64,000 nucleotides of DNA from CAWCKS01 sp963763485. GTDB lineage: Bacteria; Pseudomonadota; Alphaproteobacteria; Rhizobiales; Xanthobacteraceae. How positions within the stretch are numbered: position 1 is the first letter of the stretch; each line of letters starts with the position of its first letter. This document shows, in pieces, positions 53,377 through 61,237 of the stretch. Where the stretch lies: the NCBI GenBank assembly GCA_963763485.1, contig CAVXOW010000003.1, positions 310,001 to 374,000 of the forward strand, written 5' to 3'. Position numbers and translations under genes: made by a program. The notes under the pieces are model-generated. The model had not been told where the DNA came from and did no database searches. It saw nothing but the letters and a program-made list of their open reading frames with translations.

Positions 53377-53719
53377 ACAGAGTAGGAGCTCAACGTGCTA
53401 GTTGGACAGCCTTCTAAGCTGTGTGGGTCGAACGACCTCGTATGTGATTCCCATACGCTTCCCAGCGAGCAGATCGGGAAGCTGCTCCCTGCGCGAAATG
53501 GCCAATTCATCGGCACAATTTAAGCGCGGTAAGTCTCACCTGGCGGTGGCGGCATTGTGTTCTGGTCGTGCGGCCTTGCTGGCGCTGTGGACGCGCTTGC
53601 CGCGCCGATTGTAGCTGCCGCAACTGCGATCGCTACTTGTCCCAATTCTCTCCACGTTCTCGTGCACATGATGCGTGGTAAGTGCTGGCGCGTGCCTCTG
53701 ACCTTAGAGAGTGGGCTCG
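53377..53719. other. Gene-poor stretch with a tRNA-like fragment
   Basis: A short stem-loop at 53408-53424 (ACAGC-CTTCTAA-GCTGT) looks like an anticodon arm with anticodon TCT. It is followed by GGTCG-AA-CGACC, but no acceptor stem or D arm pairs. A 49-codon minus-strand frame (53520-53669) with one hydrophobic stretch is possible but unsupported. Confidence 0.3.
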
Positions 53720-54154
53720 ATGAACCCACGTTCCCGTCTCGCCGCGATGGCAGCCGGTTTGCGCGCGGGAACGCTCGAGCCGGAAGACCGCGACTGCCTC
53801 GCCGAGGCGATCGAGCGCGTTGCCGCCGGCGAAGACGCTGCCGCCGCATTCGGCATCAAGCGCGGTCCCGGCCAGCGTGCGTGGCACACCTGCGAGGCGT
53901 TGGCCCAGCGAGACATGCTGCTGCGTCACGCAGCATCATGCTTCCTTGGCGGCCTGTCGGTGACCGAGCAGGCGCTTCGGCTACATGTCGAACTGTCGCG
54001 CTACCGAGCGAGCGCCTGGGCGCGCGAGCGCGTCAATGACGAATGCCCGGAGCGTCATCGCGGCACGATTTACGAAAACCTCTGGCAGGTGCTCAAGCTG
54101 CGCGATGCTGTGCTCGGGCCGCGCTCGTTGCGGCTGATCTTGGCAACGAGCTAG
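53720..54154 (+). CDS. Small phage/ICE-type hypothetical protein
   Basis: The 144-residue product starts MNPRSRLAAMAAGLRAGTLE and continues EAIERVAAGEDAAAAFGIKR, WHTCEALAQRDMLLRHA, then a helical C-terminal half (RASAWARERVNDECPERHRG, YENLWQVLKLRDAVLG). It resembles short helical proteins found in rhizobial prophage-like regions. A GTG three codons earlier is an alternative start. It is first of three co-oriented genes (53720-55263). Confidence 0.65.
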   Translation: MNPRSRLAAMAAGLRAGTLEPEDRDCLAEAIERVAAGEDAAAAFGIKRGPGQRAWHTCEALAQRDMLLRHAASCFLGGLSVTEQALRLHVELSRYRASAWARERVNDECPERHRGTIYENLWQVLKLRDAVLGPRSLRLILATS

Positions 54155-54213
54155 CCACTTTTCATTGCCAACGATCGCGTCCATCTTCCGCGTCGACCTT
54201 GGAGGAGCACGCG

Positions 54214-54923
54214 ATGACTGACACCGTGCCAGCACCAGCACCAGCACCGGCACCAGCGCAGCCGCTGATCGGACTCCCGGCAGTAATTCGGATCGGGAAT
54301 GATTTGGTCGACTGGGTGCATCTACCCGAAGCCGTCCGAACCAAGCTTCGGGAACTGCGTAGGCTGCGCGATGACGCATCGGCCGTCATGCGCGGTATTC
54401 TCGATGAGCAGCGGGAGGTTTGGGATAGCAAACGAACTGCAGAGGCCCGTCTGAAAGAACTGACCGGCAGCCGTGCTGATAGCCCATTTTACGACAGGTT
54501 TCGTCCAAACTATTACAGGCTGGAGGACGATCACCCGGAGGTGGCGGCGCAGCTAGTCAAGTTGGAAGCTGCCAAAGCCGAGATCGAGCGGCTGGCTCCG
54601 ATCATCGAGACGCGCAAGCATGTGTTCAACCAGCGTGCCGGATTGGTGACGTCCATCGAGAGGTATCTCACCGAGCGTCTTGGCAGGGTCAGGCATGCGA
54701 TCAGCCTTTACAGTGGTCCCGAGCCGTCACGCCAGAAGCGCGAATTCGCCGTTGATGCTGTTGAACGTTGCCGCCGTCGCCTTCGCGAACTCGATGCGGA
54801 TCGTCATAGGGTCGCATCCGCTCCATGGCCCTGCGTCGAGCCAGGCGGCGCGCGCGTGAGGAAATCGAAGAGCTTGCCGAACGTGGGCAACCCAGCGCCT
54901 TGCCCTTGATCGAAAGTCGCTGA
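54214..54923 (+). CDS. Coiled-coil hypothetical protein, one frameshift near the 3' end
   Basis: ATG at 54214 has GGAGGAG 8 bases upstream. The product begins with a (PA)n repeat (TVPAPAPAPAPAQP), followed by LIGLPAVIRIGNDLVDWVHL and a long coiled-coil (LRRLRDDASAVMRGILDEQR, KLEAAKAEIERLAPIIETRK). Near 54805 the frame is lost; the next frame continues SMALRRARRRAREEIEELAE to a stop at 54921-54923, which fits the helical pattern better than the sequence in the first frame. The corrected length is about 236 residues. No function is assigned. Confidence 0.6.
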
Positions 54924-54930
54924 CGGCTCG

Positions 54931-55263
54931 ATGGCTTGGGGTGAGCGCCAGTTCATCGATATCAGGGTCGGACACCGTATGCTCAGCGTCGCCGACGATC
55001 CGCCAGCGTTGCCGTTGTTGTTTTGGCTTGCATAAAGATTTGCTCGTTCAGAGGATCGAGGCCGAGATCGCCGCGATTGCCGACGACGAAGATGCACTTT
55101 CAGCCCGAGCGGCGCTGTCGAGCGGCTAGCGGTGATCGATCGTGACCGCTTGGCGGTTGAGCGCGAAGAGGAGTTTTGGATCACCGTCGCGATCGCCGAA
55201 GGTGCGACCATCTTGCGTCGGCCGGACGCCGATGTTCGCGCTGTGCTGCAATTAGGCTCATAG
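54931..55263 (+). CDS. Hypothetical ICE-type protein, two frameshifts
   Basis: Three frame pieces join. ATG at 54931 starts MAWGERQFIDIRVGHRMLSV and DDPPALPLLFWL. The second frame gives HKDLLVQRIEAEIAAIADDE. The third gives VIDRDRLAVEREEEFWITVA, then ILRRPDADVRAVL and stops at 55261-55263. The R-x-RLAxEREEE...RRPDAD pattern is one I associate with small proteins of Bradyrhizobium mobile elements. The corrected length is about 110 residues. It starts 7 bases after the previous stop, so it is in the same operon. Confidence 0.45.
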
Positions 55264-55316
55264 CCTGCCTCCTCCAGACACACGTTGACTGATGTCCTCC
55301 TTTGCATCGGTCGACG

Positions 55317-55355
55317 GGGGCCAGCCCCGTGTTGGCCGACGATGTGGCTGGCCCC
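55317..55355 (+). terminator. Strong hairpin ending the three-gene run
   Basis: GGGGCCAGCC (55317-55326) pairs perfectly with GGCTGGCCCC (55346-55355) around a 19-base loop. It lies 54 bases after the last stop. There is no long T run, so it may act as a Rho-independent terminator only weakly. The rest of 55264-55693 shows no gene. Confidence 0.55.
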
Positions 55356-55693
55356 AGCGCTTTCGCCTCCAAAATTTTAGGGACCGTGTTTTCGGTTGAA
55401 AAGTATCATGCGGGGCGCGAAGCTCGCCCGCTTTGAGAATATTTCAGCCCGTTGTTTTCCTTGTTTTGTTTCTCCCAACCCTGGGCAGACCAGATCTTGC
55501 GCTATGGCGGATATCGCGCATCGGCCTTTGGGTTGCAGATGAAGGCGGCGACACGGAGTGGCGGTTTTCGCTGCGACGGGATCGCCGGACTGCGCGTCGG
55601 TCGTGCTGCTATCGGATGGCACAACTATGGGCGACGAAGCCATAGACAACTAGATCGTAGGTTGTGTAAGTAACTGATCGAATTGATAAATTC

Positions 55694-55721
55694 TTGACAA
55701 AATGACCCATTGTGCTATCCT
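55694..55721 (+). promoter_or_regulatory. Sigma70-type promoter of the integration module
   Basis: A perfect -35 box TTGACA (55694-55699) is followed after 16 bases by TATCCT (55716-55721). Two direct repeats TTGTCAAGC (55738-55746 and 55751-55759) lie just downstream and could be an operator. It would drive the small gene at 55815 and the xis-int genes. Confidence 0.6.
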
Positions 55722-55814
55722 TTTCGAGGGACACCCTTTGTCAAGCGCGATTGTCAAGCCCGAGCTTGCAGAAGGTCCCGGTCCTCCCCAGCAAAGAACA
55801 TCGGGAGGTACCTT

Positions 55815-56033
55815 ATGACCATACGATCCCCGCGCCGCCCTCGCGGCCGAAACTCTTTCAAACGCAACGATTTGCGGCGTGCACTCCGCTCAGCGAGCGA
55901 GGTTGGCATGATCGTAGATGCCGTCGTGGTTGGCCGTGAAGGGTTCAGGCTGGTTCTCGGGACTGTCAAGCGGGCCGCAAGCTGGCGCTGGGCCCTGGCC
56001 GTCGCGCGGCCGGCGCCCGAGGTCTCGTCATGA
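55815..56033 (+). CDS. Small basic protein upstream of xis-int
   Basis: The 72-residue product (MTIRSPRRPRGRNSFKRNDL) has a basic N-terminus, a predicted helix (RRALRSASEVG), a two-stranded segment (MIVDAVVVGREGFRLVLGTV), and a short C-terminus. GGGAGG lies 6 bases before the ATG. The arrangement resembles the small gene often placed before integrases in Bradyrhizobium mobile elements. It may regulate excision, which is inferred from position only. Confidence 0.6.
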   Translation: MTIRSPRRPRGRNSFKRNDLRRALRSASEVGMIVDAVVVGREGFRLVLGTVKRAASWRWALAVARPAPEVSS

Positions 56034-56122
56034 CCCCGGTTTTAAGCTGTCGGCGTTCGGCCCCACGGCCTTGCACTGCGCGACGATTTTGACTTCTCGG
56101 CGCCGCTTGAGAAAGCGTGGTG

Positions 56123-56529
56123 ATGAGTTGTGGAGGACAAAAGATCAGTTTGGACACACCTCTGCGTCTTGCCGATGCGGTCAGGCTTGGGTTTCAGCGG
56201 CGGCTTGACGTTAGCGGGCCTCCGCAGAGAGGCCAAGAAAGGCAACCTGGCGACTGAGACAATCGCGGGCAAGAAGTTCACGACGCTGCGTGCAATCGAG
56301 GAGATGCGATTAAAATGCCGAGACGGAGCAGGGGACCATACCTCTACTGGGTCGAATACAGAGATGGCCGATCACCAGCATGGGTCATCAGAGATGGAGG
56401 AAAGACGCGAAGCACTGGGACTCGGCAAGGGCGCGACTGAAGATGAAAAGCTCGCCGCTCTCACCAAGTACTGCATCGAAAAGCACGACCCCAAGCCGCG
56501 CGGCGTCGATAATCCCAATCAAGCCTTAG
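56123..56529 (+). CDS. Excisionase-like helix-turn-helix protein, frameshifted
   Basis: The start MSCGGQKISLDTPLRLADAV reads from 56123. An extra base near 56190 shifts the frame, which continues SGGLTLAGLRREAKKGNLAT, then ETIAGKKFTTLRAIEEMRLK. This is a MerR/Xis-type winged helix: first helix LADAVRLGF, recognition helix TLAGLRREAKKGNL, wing ETIAGKKF. If the indels are corrected the frame ends near 56527, overlapping the integrase start by about 200 bases. As written, the frame runs into the integrase frame. It probably directs excision of the island. Confidence 0.6.
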
Positions 56530-57500
56530 TGGCGGACTGTCTCTCGGTCTATCTGGAAAAGAAACTGGCGGCTCATCAACCGCCGGAGTTGGACAGGCGT
56601 GCCCATAGCCGTCGCAACGAAGATCGAAAGATGGTGCAGACCTTGCTCGACTTTTTCGGCCTGATGAGAGTCGGCGAGGTGACCGGCGCGGCGCAGAAAG
56701 AATACGCCGCTCAGCGAACGACACCGAACATGGCGCGCCGCGAGCTTGTAATGCTTTCGGCGGCCATTAACGACTATTTTTTCGGCCGAGGCGGCTTCAA
56801 CATGGTGTTTCGAGCCGTGGTGCCAGACCAGCCGCCGCGCCGCGAGCGTTTCTTGACACGTCAGGAAGCAGCCCGGCTCATTCGCGCTGCCTGGCGGCAT
56901 CGGCAAATTGAGCGCGGGGGTGGCGAGGGCCGTTCTGTGGGGAAGCACACCGCCCGCCAGATGCTTGTCGGTTTCTACACTGGTTCAAGGTGCGGCGCGA
57001 TTTGCAACGCGGCGACCATGCCGACCATCGGGCGATCATACGTGGATTATGAGGCGGGTATCTTCTACCGGCAGTCTCAGGGCGGCCGCCGCACTAACAA
57101 GAGCCAGAACGCCAAGCCAAGTCCGATCCCGCCGCGACTGCTCGCCCACATGCGTCGATGGAAGCGGCTCGGCATCAGTAACCATTCGGTCATCGAATGG
57201 AACGGGAAGCCGGTCAAAAATCTCTACCGTGGCTTCATGACGGCGGTGCGCCTCGCCGGGCTTGAGACGGATAATCCTCGCCAGAGGGTCATGCAGCACA
57301 CGATGCGGCACACCTCTGCAACTTGGTATCTGCGGGCAGGCGTAAATCTCGAACTGGTCGCGGACTATGTCGGCATGTCGGTGGCCACGTTGAAGGCGCA
57401 CTATCGGCACCACATGCAGGGGCATTTTGAGCCGGTCATGAAGGCTTCCTATCGCTTCGGTCGCACCGATCGCGGCCGAAAATCCGTAACAGTTACGTAA
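56315..57500 (+). CDS. Tyrosine recombinase/integrase of the island
   Basis: ATG at 56315 starts MPRRSRGPYLYWVEYRDGRS. One extra A near 56418 shifts the frame, and the rest reads to 57500. It has an N-terminal core-binding domain (EDRKMVQTLLDFFGLMRVGE, AQRTTPNMARRELVMLSAAI) and a catalytic domain: Arg I in FYTGSRCGAICNA, H-x-x-R in HTMRHTSATWYLRAGVN, and the nucleophilic Tyr in LKAHYRHH. The corrected length is about 395 residues. It catalyses integration at the anticodon loop of tRNA-Val. Its last codons overlap the right-end arm repeats, and its stop is 88 bases from the right core. Confidence 0.88.
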
Positions 57501-57506
57501 CGTTTT
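57484..57506 (+). promoter_or_regulatory. Right-end paired repeats, probable integrase arm sites
   Basis: GTAACAGTTA and GTAACGTTTT lie as direct repeats at the end of the integrase gene, 83 bases left of the right core. They match the pair at 41939-41960 in swapped order. This arrangement at both ends fits arm-type binding sites. Confidence 0.6.
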
Positions 57507-57588
57507 CAGGTGAACGGAGCCGGCACAAAGCGCGATAGAGCGAGACAAGTCGCATTGAAAACACACGAGAAAACCGATGACACTCTTT

Positions 57589-57633
57589 TTTACACGCAGG
57601 ATGTCGGCGGTTCGATCCCGTCACCGCCCACCA
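57589..57633 (+). pseudogene. 3' half of chromosomal tRNA-Val (TAC)
   Basis: The 45 bases start with the loop TTTACAC, then the 3' anticodon stem GCAGG, variable ATGTC, the T arm GGCGG-TTCGATC-CCGTC, ACCGCCC, discriminator A and CCA. Joined to the half at 41839 it gives a complete tRNA with perfect acceptor and anticodon stems. Alone it cannot function. Confidence 0.92.
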
Positions 57634-58320
57634 CGCTTCGCCTTCGGCTACGCGTGGCGCAGCCAAAGGCGAAGTTTGCCCCGCGTAGCTCGAAGAGCGA
57701 AGACGGGCAGCCGAAAACGAACCACCGCGAGAAGTCAAACTTGCTGCATCAGAGATCTGTTACGCTTGTCGTCTTTTATTTTCCGAAATATATCATTTAG
57801 TGTAATGACACGACTGTTTCCGGCGCGTGCGATGGCCGCAGCAGGAGGCATGCGGCAAACCAGGCGAAGCTGGCGTCCTGGGGGCGTCAAGTCACGCGAA
57901 GGCAAAGTCGTCCGACCGGACGGCGAGTCGCAAGACGGTGGCGTGGCGACGGGTGGATAGGATGTGCTGCCCGGGCAGATCCGGCATAGCCGTAAGAGCC
58001 GTCGTGCAGGGAAAGCAGGATGTTCGGCTGATCCTGTGGTGACTGAAGCTCGTACGTACTCACTACCTTTCGCGTACGAGGCCATCGGGTGCGGCTGGCA
58101 TCCGGCGCTCGATTTCAAAAGGCGCGAAAGTTGAGAGCAAAGCTCGGCAAGCCTGCCGCGAGAATGATTTTGCTGTTGAAAGAACAACCCCAACAGCTTT
58201 GGCTGCGCCGAACTCTGAAGGGCAACAGCGAACGGTATTCTGTCCAGGCTGCCAGGATGTCGGCGGTTCGATCCCGTCACCGCCCACCACGCTTCGCCTT
58301 CGGCCACGCGTGGCGTAGCC
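57596..58320. repeat. Direct repeat of the tRNA-Val 3' end and its downstream flank
   Basis: The 3' tRNA half and about 30 bases beyond it (57596-57665) recur at 58253-58320, from CAGGATGTCGGCGG through ACCGCCCACCA and CGCTTCGCCTTCGGC, with only a few differences. The second copy lacks the anticodon loop. Confidence 0.88.
57634..58252. other. Segment between two tRNA-Val 3' ends; no supported gene
   Basis: The 619 bases contain palindromic GCTTCGCCTTCGGCTACGCG next to the tRNA. A stretch from about 57838 to 58060 (GCATGCGGCAAACCAGGCGA, CAGGGAAAGCAGGATGTTCG) resembles a dispersed intergenic sequence of Bradyrhizobium often found beside mobile elements. Open frames here are not protein-like. 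It is probably the remnant of an earlier insertion at the same tRNA site. Confidence 0.5.
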
Positions 58321-58357
58321 GAAGCGTAGCCGTAGGCCGATCGGCTCCAGGCTGCCC

Positions 58358-59611
58358 TTAAGCCCGCTCCTCCCAGATCATCGCGAGATGGACGATGGTC
58401 TGCACCGCCTTCTCCATGTCTTGCACGCTGACCCATTCGAGCCGCGAGTGGAAGGCGTGTTCGCCCGCGAAGATGTTCGGGCAGGGCAGGCCCATGAACG
58501 ACAGCCTCGAGCCGTCGGTACCGCCACGGATCGAGGATTTGACCGGCTTCAGGCCCGCGCGGCGGATCGCTTCGATCGCGTTTGCGATCACCTCCGGGTG
58601 CCGGTCGAGCACCGCCTTCATGTTGCGGTACTGCTCCTTGATCTCGATCTTGTAGGACGAGCGCGGATAATCCTTGATGACGTCTCGGACGATATCCTCG
58701 AGCAGCGACGCCTTCTGCTTCAGACCTTGTTCAGTGAAGTCGCGCACGATGAATTGCAGCGTTGCGCTTTCGAGCGTGCCGTTGATGTTGGTCGGATGCA
58801 GGAAACCATCACGGTCCGACGTGGTCTCCGGCGAGCAAGTGTCCTTCGGCAGCCGGTCGATGATCGCGGACGCAATCTTGATCGCGTGCTCCATGCGGCC
58901 CTTGGCGAAGCCGGGATGGGCGCTGACGCCCTGGATCGTTATGATCGCCGCGTCCGCCGAGAAGGTCTCGTCCTCGAGGTGGCCAGCGGTTTCGCCGTCC
59001 ATGGTGTAGGCGAAATCGGAGCCGAGCTTCTTGATGTCGACCCTGTCGACACCGCGGCCGATCTCCTCATCCGGCGTGAACAGGATCTTGATCGTGCCGT
59101 GCTTGATTTGCGGGTTTGCCAGCAGAAAGCGCGCGGCATCCATGATCTCGGCAACGCCGGCCTTGTTGTCGGCGCCGAGCAGGGTGGTGCCATCAGTGGT
59201 GACGATGTCGTTGCCGACCTGACTGCTCAGTTCCGGATGTTCGGCGACACGAATGACCTGCGAGCGATCGCCAGGGAGGATGATGTCGCGGCCCTGGTAA
59301 TTCCTGACGATCTGGGGCTTGACGTCCTTTCCGGAGCAGTCGGGCGAAGTGTCCATGTGCGAGCAGAAGCAAATCACCGGAACGCGCTTGGACGTATTGG
59401 CCGGTATTGTGGCGTAGACGTAGCCGTGCTCGTCGAGCTGCGCGTCGGCAAGCCCGAGTTCCTTCAGCTCGGCCGCCAGCAGCCGCCCGAGGTTCTTCTG
59501 CTTCTCGGTCGAGGGGCAGGTCGGGGAGGCAGGGTCGGACTGGGTGTCGATCACGACGTAGCGCAAGAAGCGCTCGGTGACGGCATGGTCGAATTTGATC
59601 GGGGGTGCCAC
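58358..59611 (-). CDS. pepT: Peptidase T (tripeptide aminopeptidase)
   Basis: The 417-residue zinc peptidase of family M20B removes N-terminal residues from tripeptides. Visible metal and catalytic sites are CFCSHMDTSPD (His and the catalytic Asp, about residue 85), LGADNKAGVAEIM (bridging Asp, about 145), TPDEEIGRGVD (catalytic Glu pair, about 181), MDGETAG (about 205) and the final His in GEHAFHSRLEWV (about 386). RGGTDGSRLSFMGLP is present. ATG at 59611 gives the family start. It is the first intact chromosomal gene right of the island. Its frame is unbroken. Confidence 0.95.
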   Translation of the reverse strand: MAPPIKFDHAVTERFLRYVVIDTQSDPASPTCPSTEKQKNLGRLLAAELKELGLADAQLDEHGYVYATIPANTSKRVPVICFCSHMDTSPDCSGKDVKPQIVRNYQGRDIILPGDRSQVIRVAEHPELSSQVGNDIVTTDGTTLLGADNKAGVAEIMDAARFLLANPQIKHGTIKILFTPDEEIGRGVDRVDIKKLGSDFAYTMDGETAGHLEDETFSADAAIITIQGVSAHPGFAKGRMEHAIKIASAIIDRLPKDTCSPETTSDRDGFLHPTNINGTLESATLQFIVRDFTEQGLKQKASLLEDIVRDVIKDYPRSSYKIEIKEQYRNMKAVLDRHPEVIANAIEAIRRAGLKPVKSSIRGGTDGSRLSFMGLPCPNIFAGEHAFHSRLEWVSVQDMEKAVQTIVHLAMIWEERA

Positions 59612-59676
59612 GGTACTTCGCCTCTGACTGCTTGCTGGTGACGCCTAGCCGAAGCGCATATTCGCGCTAAAAGCAA

Positions 59677-59716
59677 ATCATCCCGAAACTCGCCTCATCA
59701 GGCGGGCCGGGATGAT
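59677..59716 (-). terminator. Rho-independent terminator downstream of the HU gene
   Basis: ATCATCCCG (59677-59685) pairs with CGGGATGAT (59708-59716), with an inner CGCC/GGCG stem at 59691-59704. On the minus strand a T-rich tail follows. It lies 36 bases beyond the HU stop. Confidence 0.7.
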
Positions 59717-59751
59717 CGCTAGAACAACCGAGCTTTAAGGTTAGGCGGGGA

Positions 59752-60051
59752 TCAGACCGCTTCCTTCAGCTCCTTGGCCGCACGGAAGGCAACCTTCTTG
59801 CTGGCCTTGATGTGAATCGCCTCGCCGGTTGCAGGATTGCGGCCCATGCGGGCGGCGCGCTTGCGGACCTGGAGGATGCCGAGCCCGACGATGCGGATAC
59901 GGTCGCCCTTCTTCAGGTGCTTGGTCACCTTGCTCACGAGATCGCCGAGCACCGCCTCGGTTTGCTTCTTGGACATCTCGTGGTCTTCAGAGATCGCGGC
60001 CGCCAGATGCTTCAACGTCACGGTCGTCGGGGTCGCTGCTTTCTTCGCCAT
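59752..60051 (-). CDS. HU family DNA-binding protein
   Basis: The 99-residue product is a histone-like HU/IHF protein: TLKHLAAAISEDHEMSKKQT, then LVSKVTKHLKKGDRIRIVGLG, and the arm signature ARMGRNPATGEAIHIKASKK (the GRNPxTG motif). The KVAFRAAKELKEAV C-terminus is typical. HU dimers bend DNA and organise the nucleoid. In this group an HU gene normally follows lon directly; here the island and pepT lie between. ATG at 60051 is the family start. Confidence 0.93.
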   Translation of the reverse strand: MAKKAATPTTVTLKHLAAAISEDHEMSKKQTEAVLGDLVSKVTKHLKKGDRIRIVGLGILQVRKRAARMGRNPATGEAIHIKASKKVAFRAAKELKEAV

Positions 60052-60269
60052 AATTGGCCCTCCTCAGGGAAAGTTCAGTCCAGGAAACCTAGACAAATCG
60101 GGGCTTAAACGATTCGCCTGCGGCTTGCATACGCTGTTTTGCCTGCAAACAAAGCCTTTTTCACATCGACATGCGAAATATGGCTGTGGCAGAGGCAGAT
60201 TCGCGATAACCTTGACTTGAACAAGGCGCGGCTCTAAGTCCGGTGCCTCTGCAGGTCGTCGCAGACTTT

Positions 60270-60346
<77 letters not shown>

Positions 60347-60643
60347 CAATTTCAAACACTTAAGCCCGCATCATTGTCTCGGCTCGGACGCTTCGCGCCA
60401 GCGCGTTCGAATTGTCGTGTCGTTCTTGTTCGCTCATCGCATGTGCTGAGCCTTGGCACCACAGCTTGGCTCACGGGGCTCAATCATTGGTCCTCAGAAT
60501 GCCGCAAATCAGCGCTGCGGCGGATATCGCGCCGTAGATCGGATTTGCTTGCCACGATCCGCTGCGGATGTTGGCCAACAAAAACCACGGCTTCCTTCGC
60601 CTTATGGAACAGACAATGTTCTGTGAGTTGGGGGACGAACAAA

Positions 60644-61237
60644 ATGATTGAGATACCTCGCGGGCCAATGCGCGATTATTTGCGCGCACTTGGCCTCTAC
60701 GCCATTTACATCACCACCGACGGCCGGGCCCATGCCGCCGCGGCGCCCACCGGGGACATCGCCGCCATCATGTGGACCACCCAGCGAGGTGCACGGGCAA
60801 TGGCATCGCGGCTCAACAAAGGCATCTTCAAGACAATCGAGGCTGCGGCTGCGGGACTTCGCATCAGCATTTCGGACCACACCGACGTTCTCGAACGTGC
60901 GCGAGAAGCGATCCGGAAGGTCAACACCGCCCTGGCCCACGCCAAGGCCCGCGGCGAGCTTCGCACTTTTCATCGCGCCTTCGCAGAGGCCCGCCGCGAG
61001 GCGGTCGAACAGGGCATGAAGCCGCAATCTTATGCGCGCGCCTATATGCGCCTGCGCGCAGCCCTGTTCGTGTACGCCTCCAAGGGTGAGGTTTTACCCA
61101 CCGTCGCGGATTTGATCGATACCGTCGTGCCGATCCCGCCGAGCGCGATGCAGAGGCCAAACGAGCGGAAACGAAAGCCGAGCCGTCCGGCCGGACGCGA
61201 CCGAAGCACCACGGTCGCTGCGCTGAAATTTACCTAA
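60644..61237 (+). CDS. Hypothetical helical protein
   Basis: The 197-residue product starts MIEIPRGPMRDYLRALGLYA. It contains YITTDGRAHAAAAPTGDIAA, a helical middle (ISISDHTDVLERAREAIRKV, HRAFAEARREAVEQGMKPQS) and a basic C-terminus (RPNERKRKPSRPAGRDRS). The KPQSYARAYMRLRAALF segment may be a helix-turn-helix-like region, but this is not certain. The frame is open further upstream without protein-like sequence, so ATG 60644 is used. It is convergent with the glycosyltransferase gene and overlaps it by 4 bases. Confidence 0.6.
   Translation: MIEIPRGPMRDYLRALGLYAIYITTDGRAHAAAAPTGDIAAIMWTTQRGARAMASRLNKGIFKTIEAAAAGLRISISDHTDVLERAREAIRKVNTALAHAKARGELRTFHRAFAEARREAVEQGMKPQSYARAYMRLRAALFVYASKGEVLPTVADLIDTVVPIPPSAMQRPNERKRKPSRPAGRDRSTTVAALKFT

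Larger units (their letters stand above)
41870..57595 (+). mobile_element. 15.7 kb integrative genomic island in tRNA-Val
   Basis: The element is bounded by direct copies of TTTACAC (41870-41876 and 57589-57595), the anticodon loop of the interrupted tRNA-Val. A tyrosine recombinase gene ends 88 bases before the right core, with an excisionase-like gene and a strong promoter upstream of it. Paired GTAACRKTTT repeats lie near both ends. Cargo is hypothetical, phage/ICE-like and accessory genes (adenine methyltransferase, HTH replication-type protein, NhaD, KdpD-like sensor, nuclease-like and peptidase-like proteins). An intact tRNA-Val is carried at the left end. No conjugation or capsid genes are visible, so the element is probably mobilised by others or a remnant of a larger one. 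Confidence 0.9.

Noticed and set aside
53390..53450. An island tRNA-Arg(TCT)
   Set aside because: An anticodon-arm-like hairpin is present (ACAGC-CTTCTAA-GCTGT), but there is no D arm, no acceptor pairing and no standard T loop.
41870..57595. A complete prophage or conjugative element
   Set aside because: No capsid, tail, terminase, relaxase or type IV secretion genes are recognisable, only small phage/ICE-type hypothetical genes and an integrase.
60480..60689. A small minus-strand gene between tRNA-Asp and the hypothetical gene at 60644
   Set aside because: The last 30 codons look like a membrane helix, but the start lies inside the next gene and no ribosome-binding site is visible.
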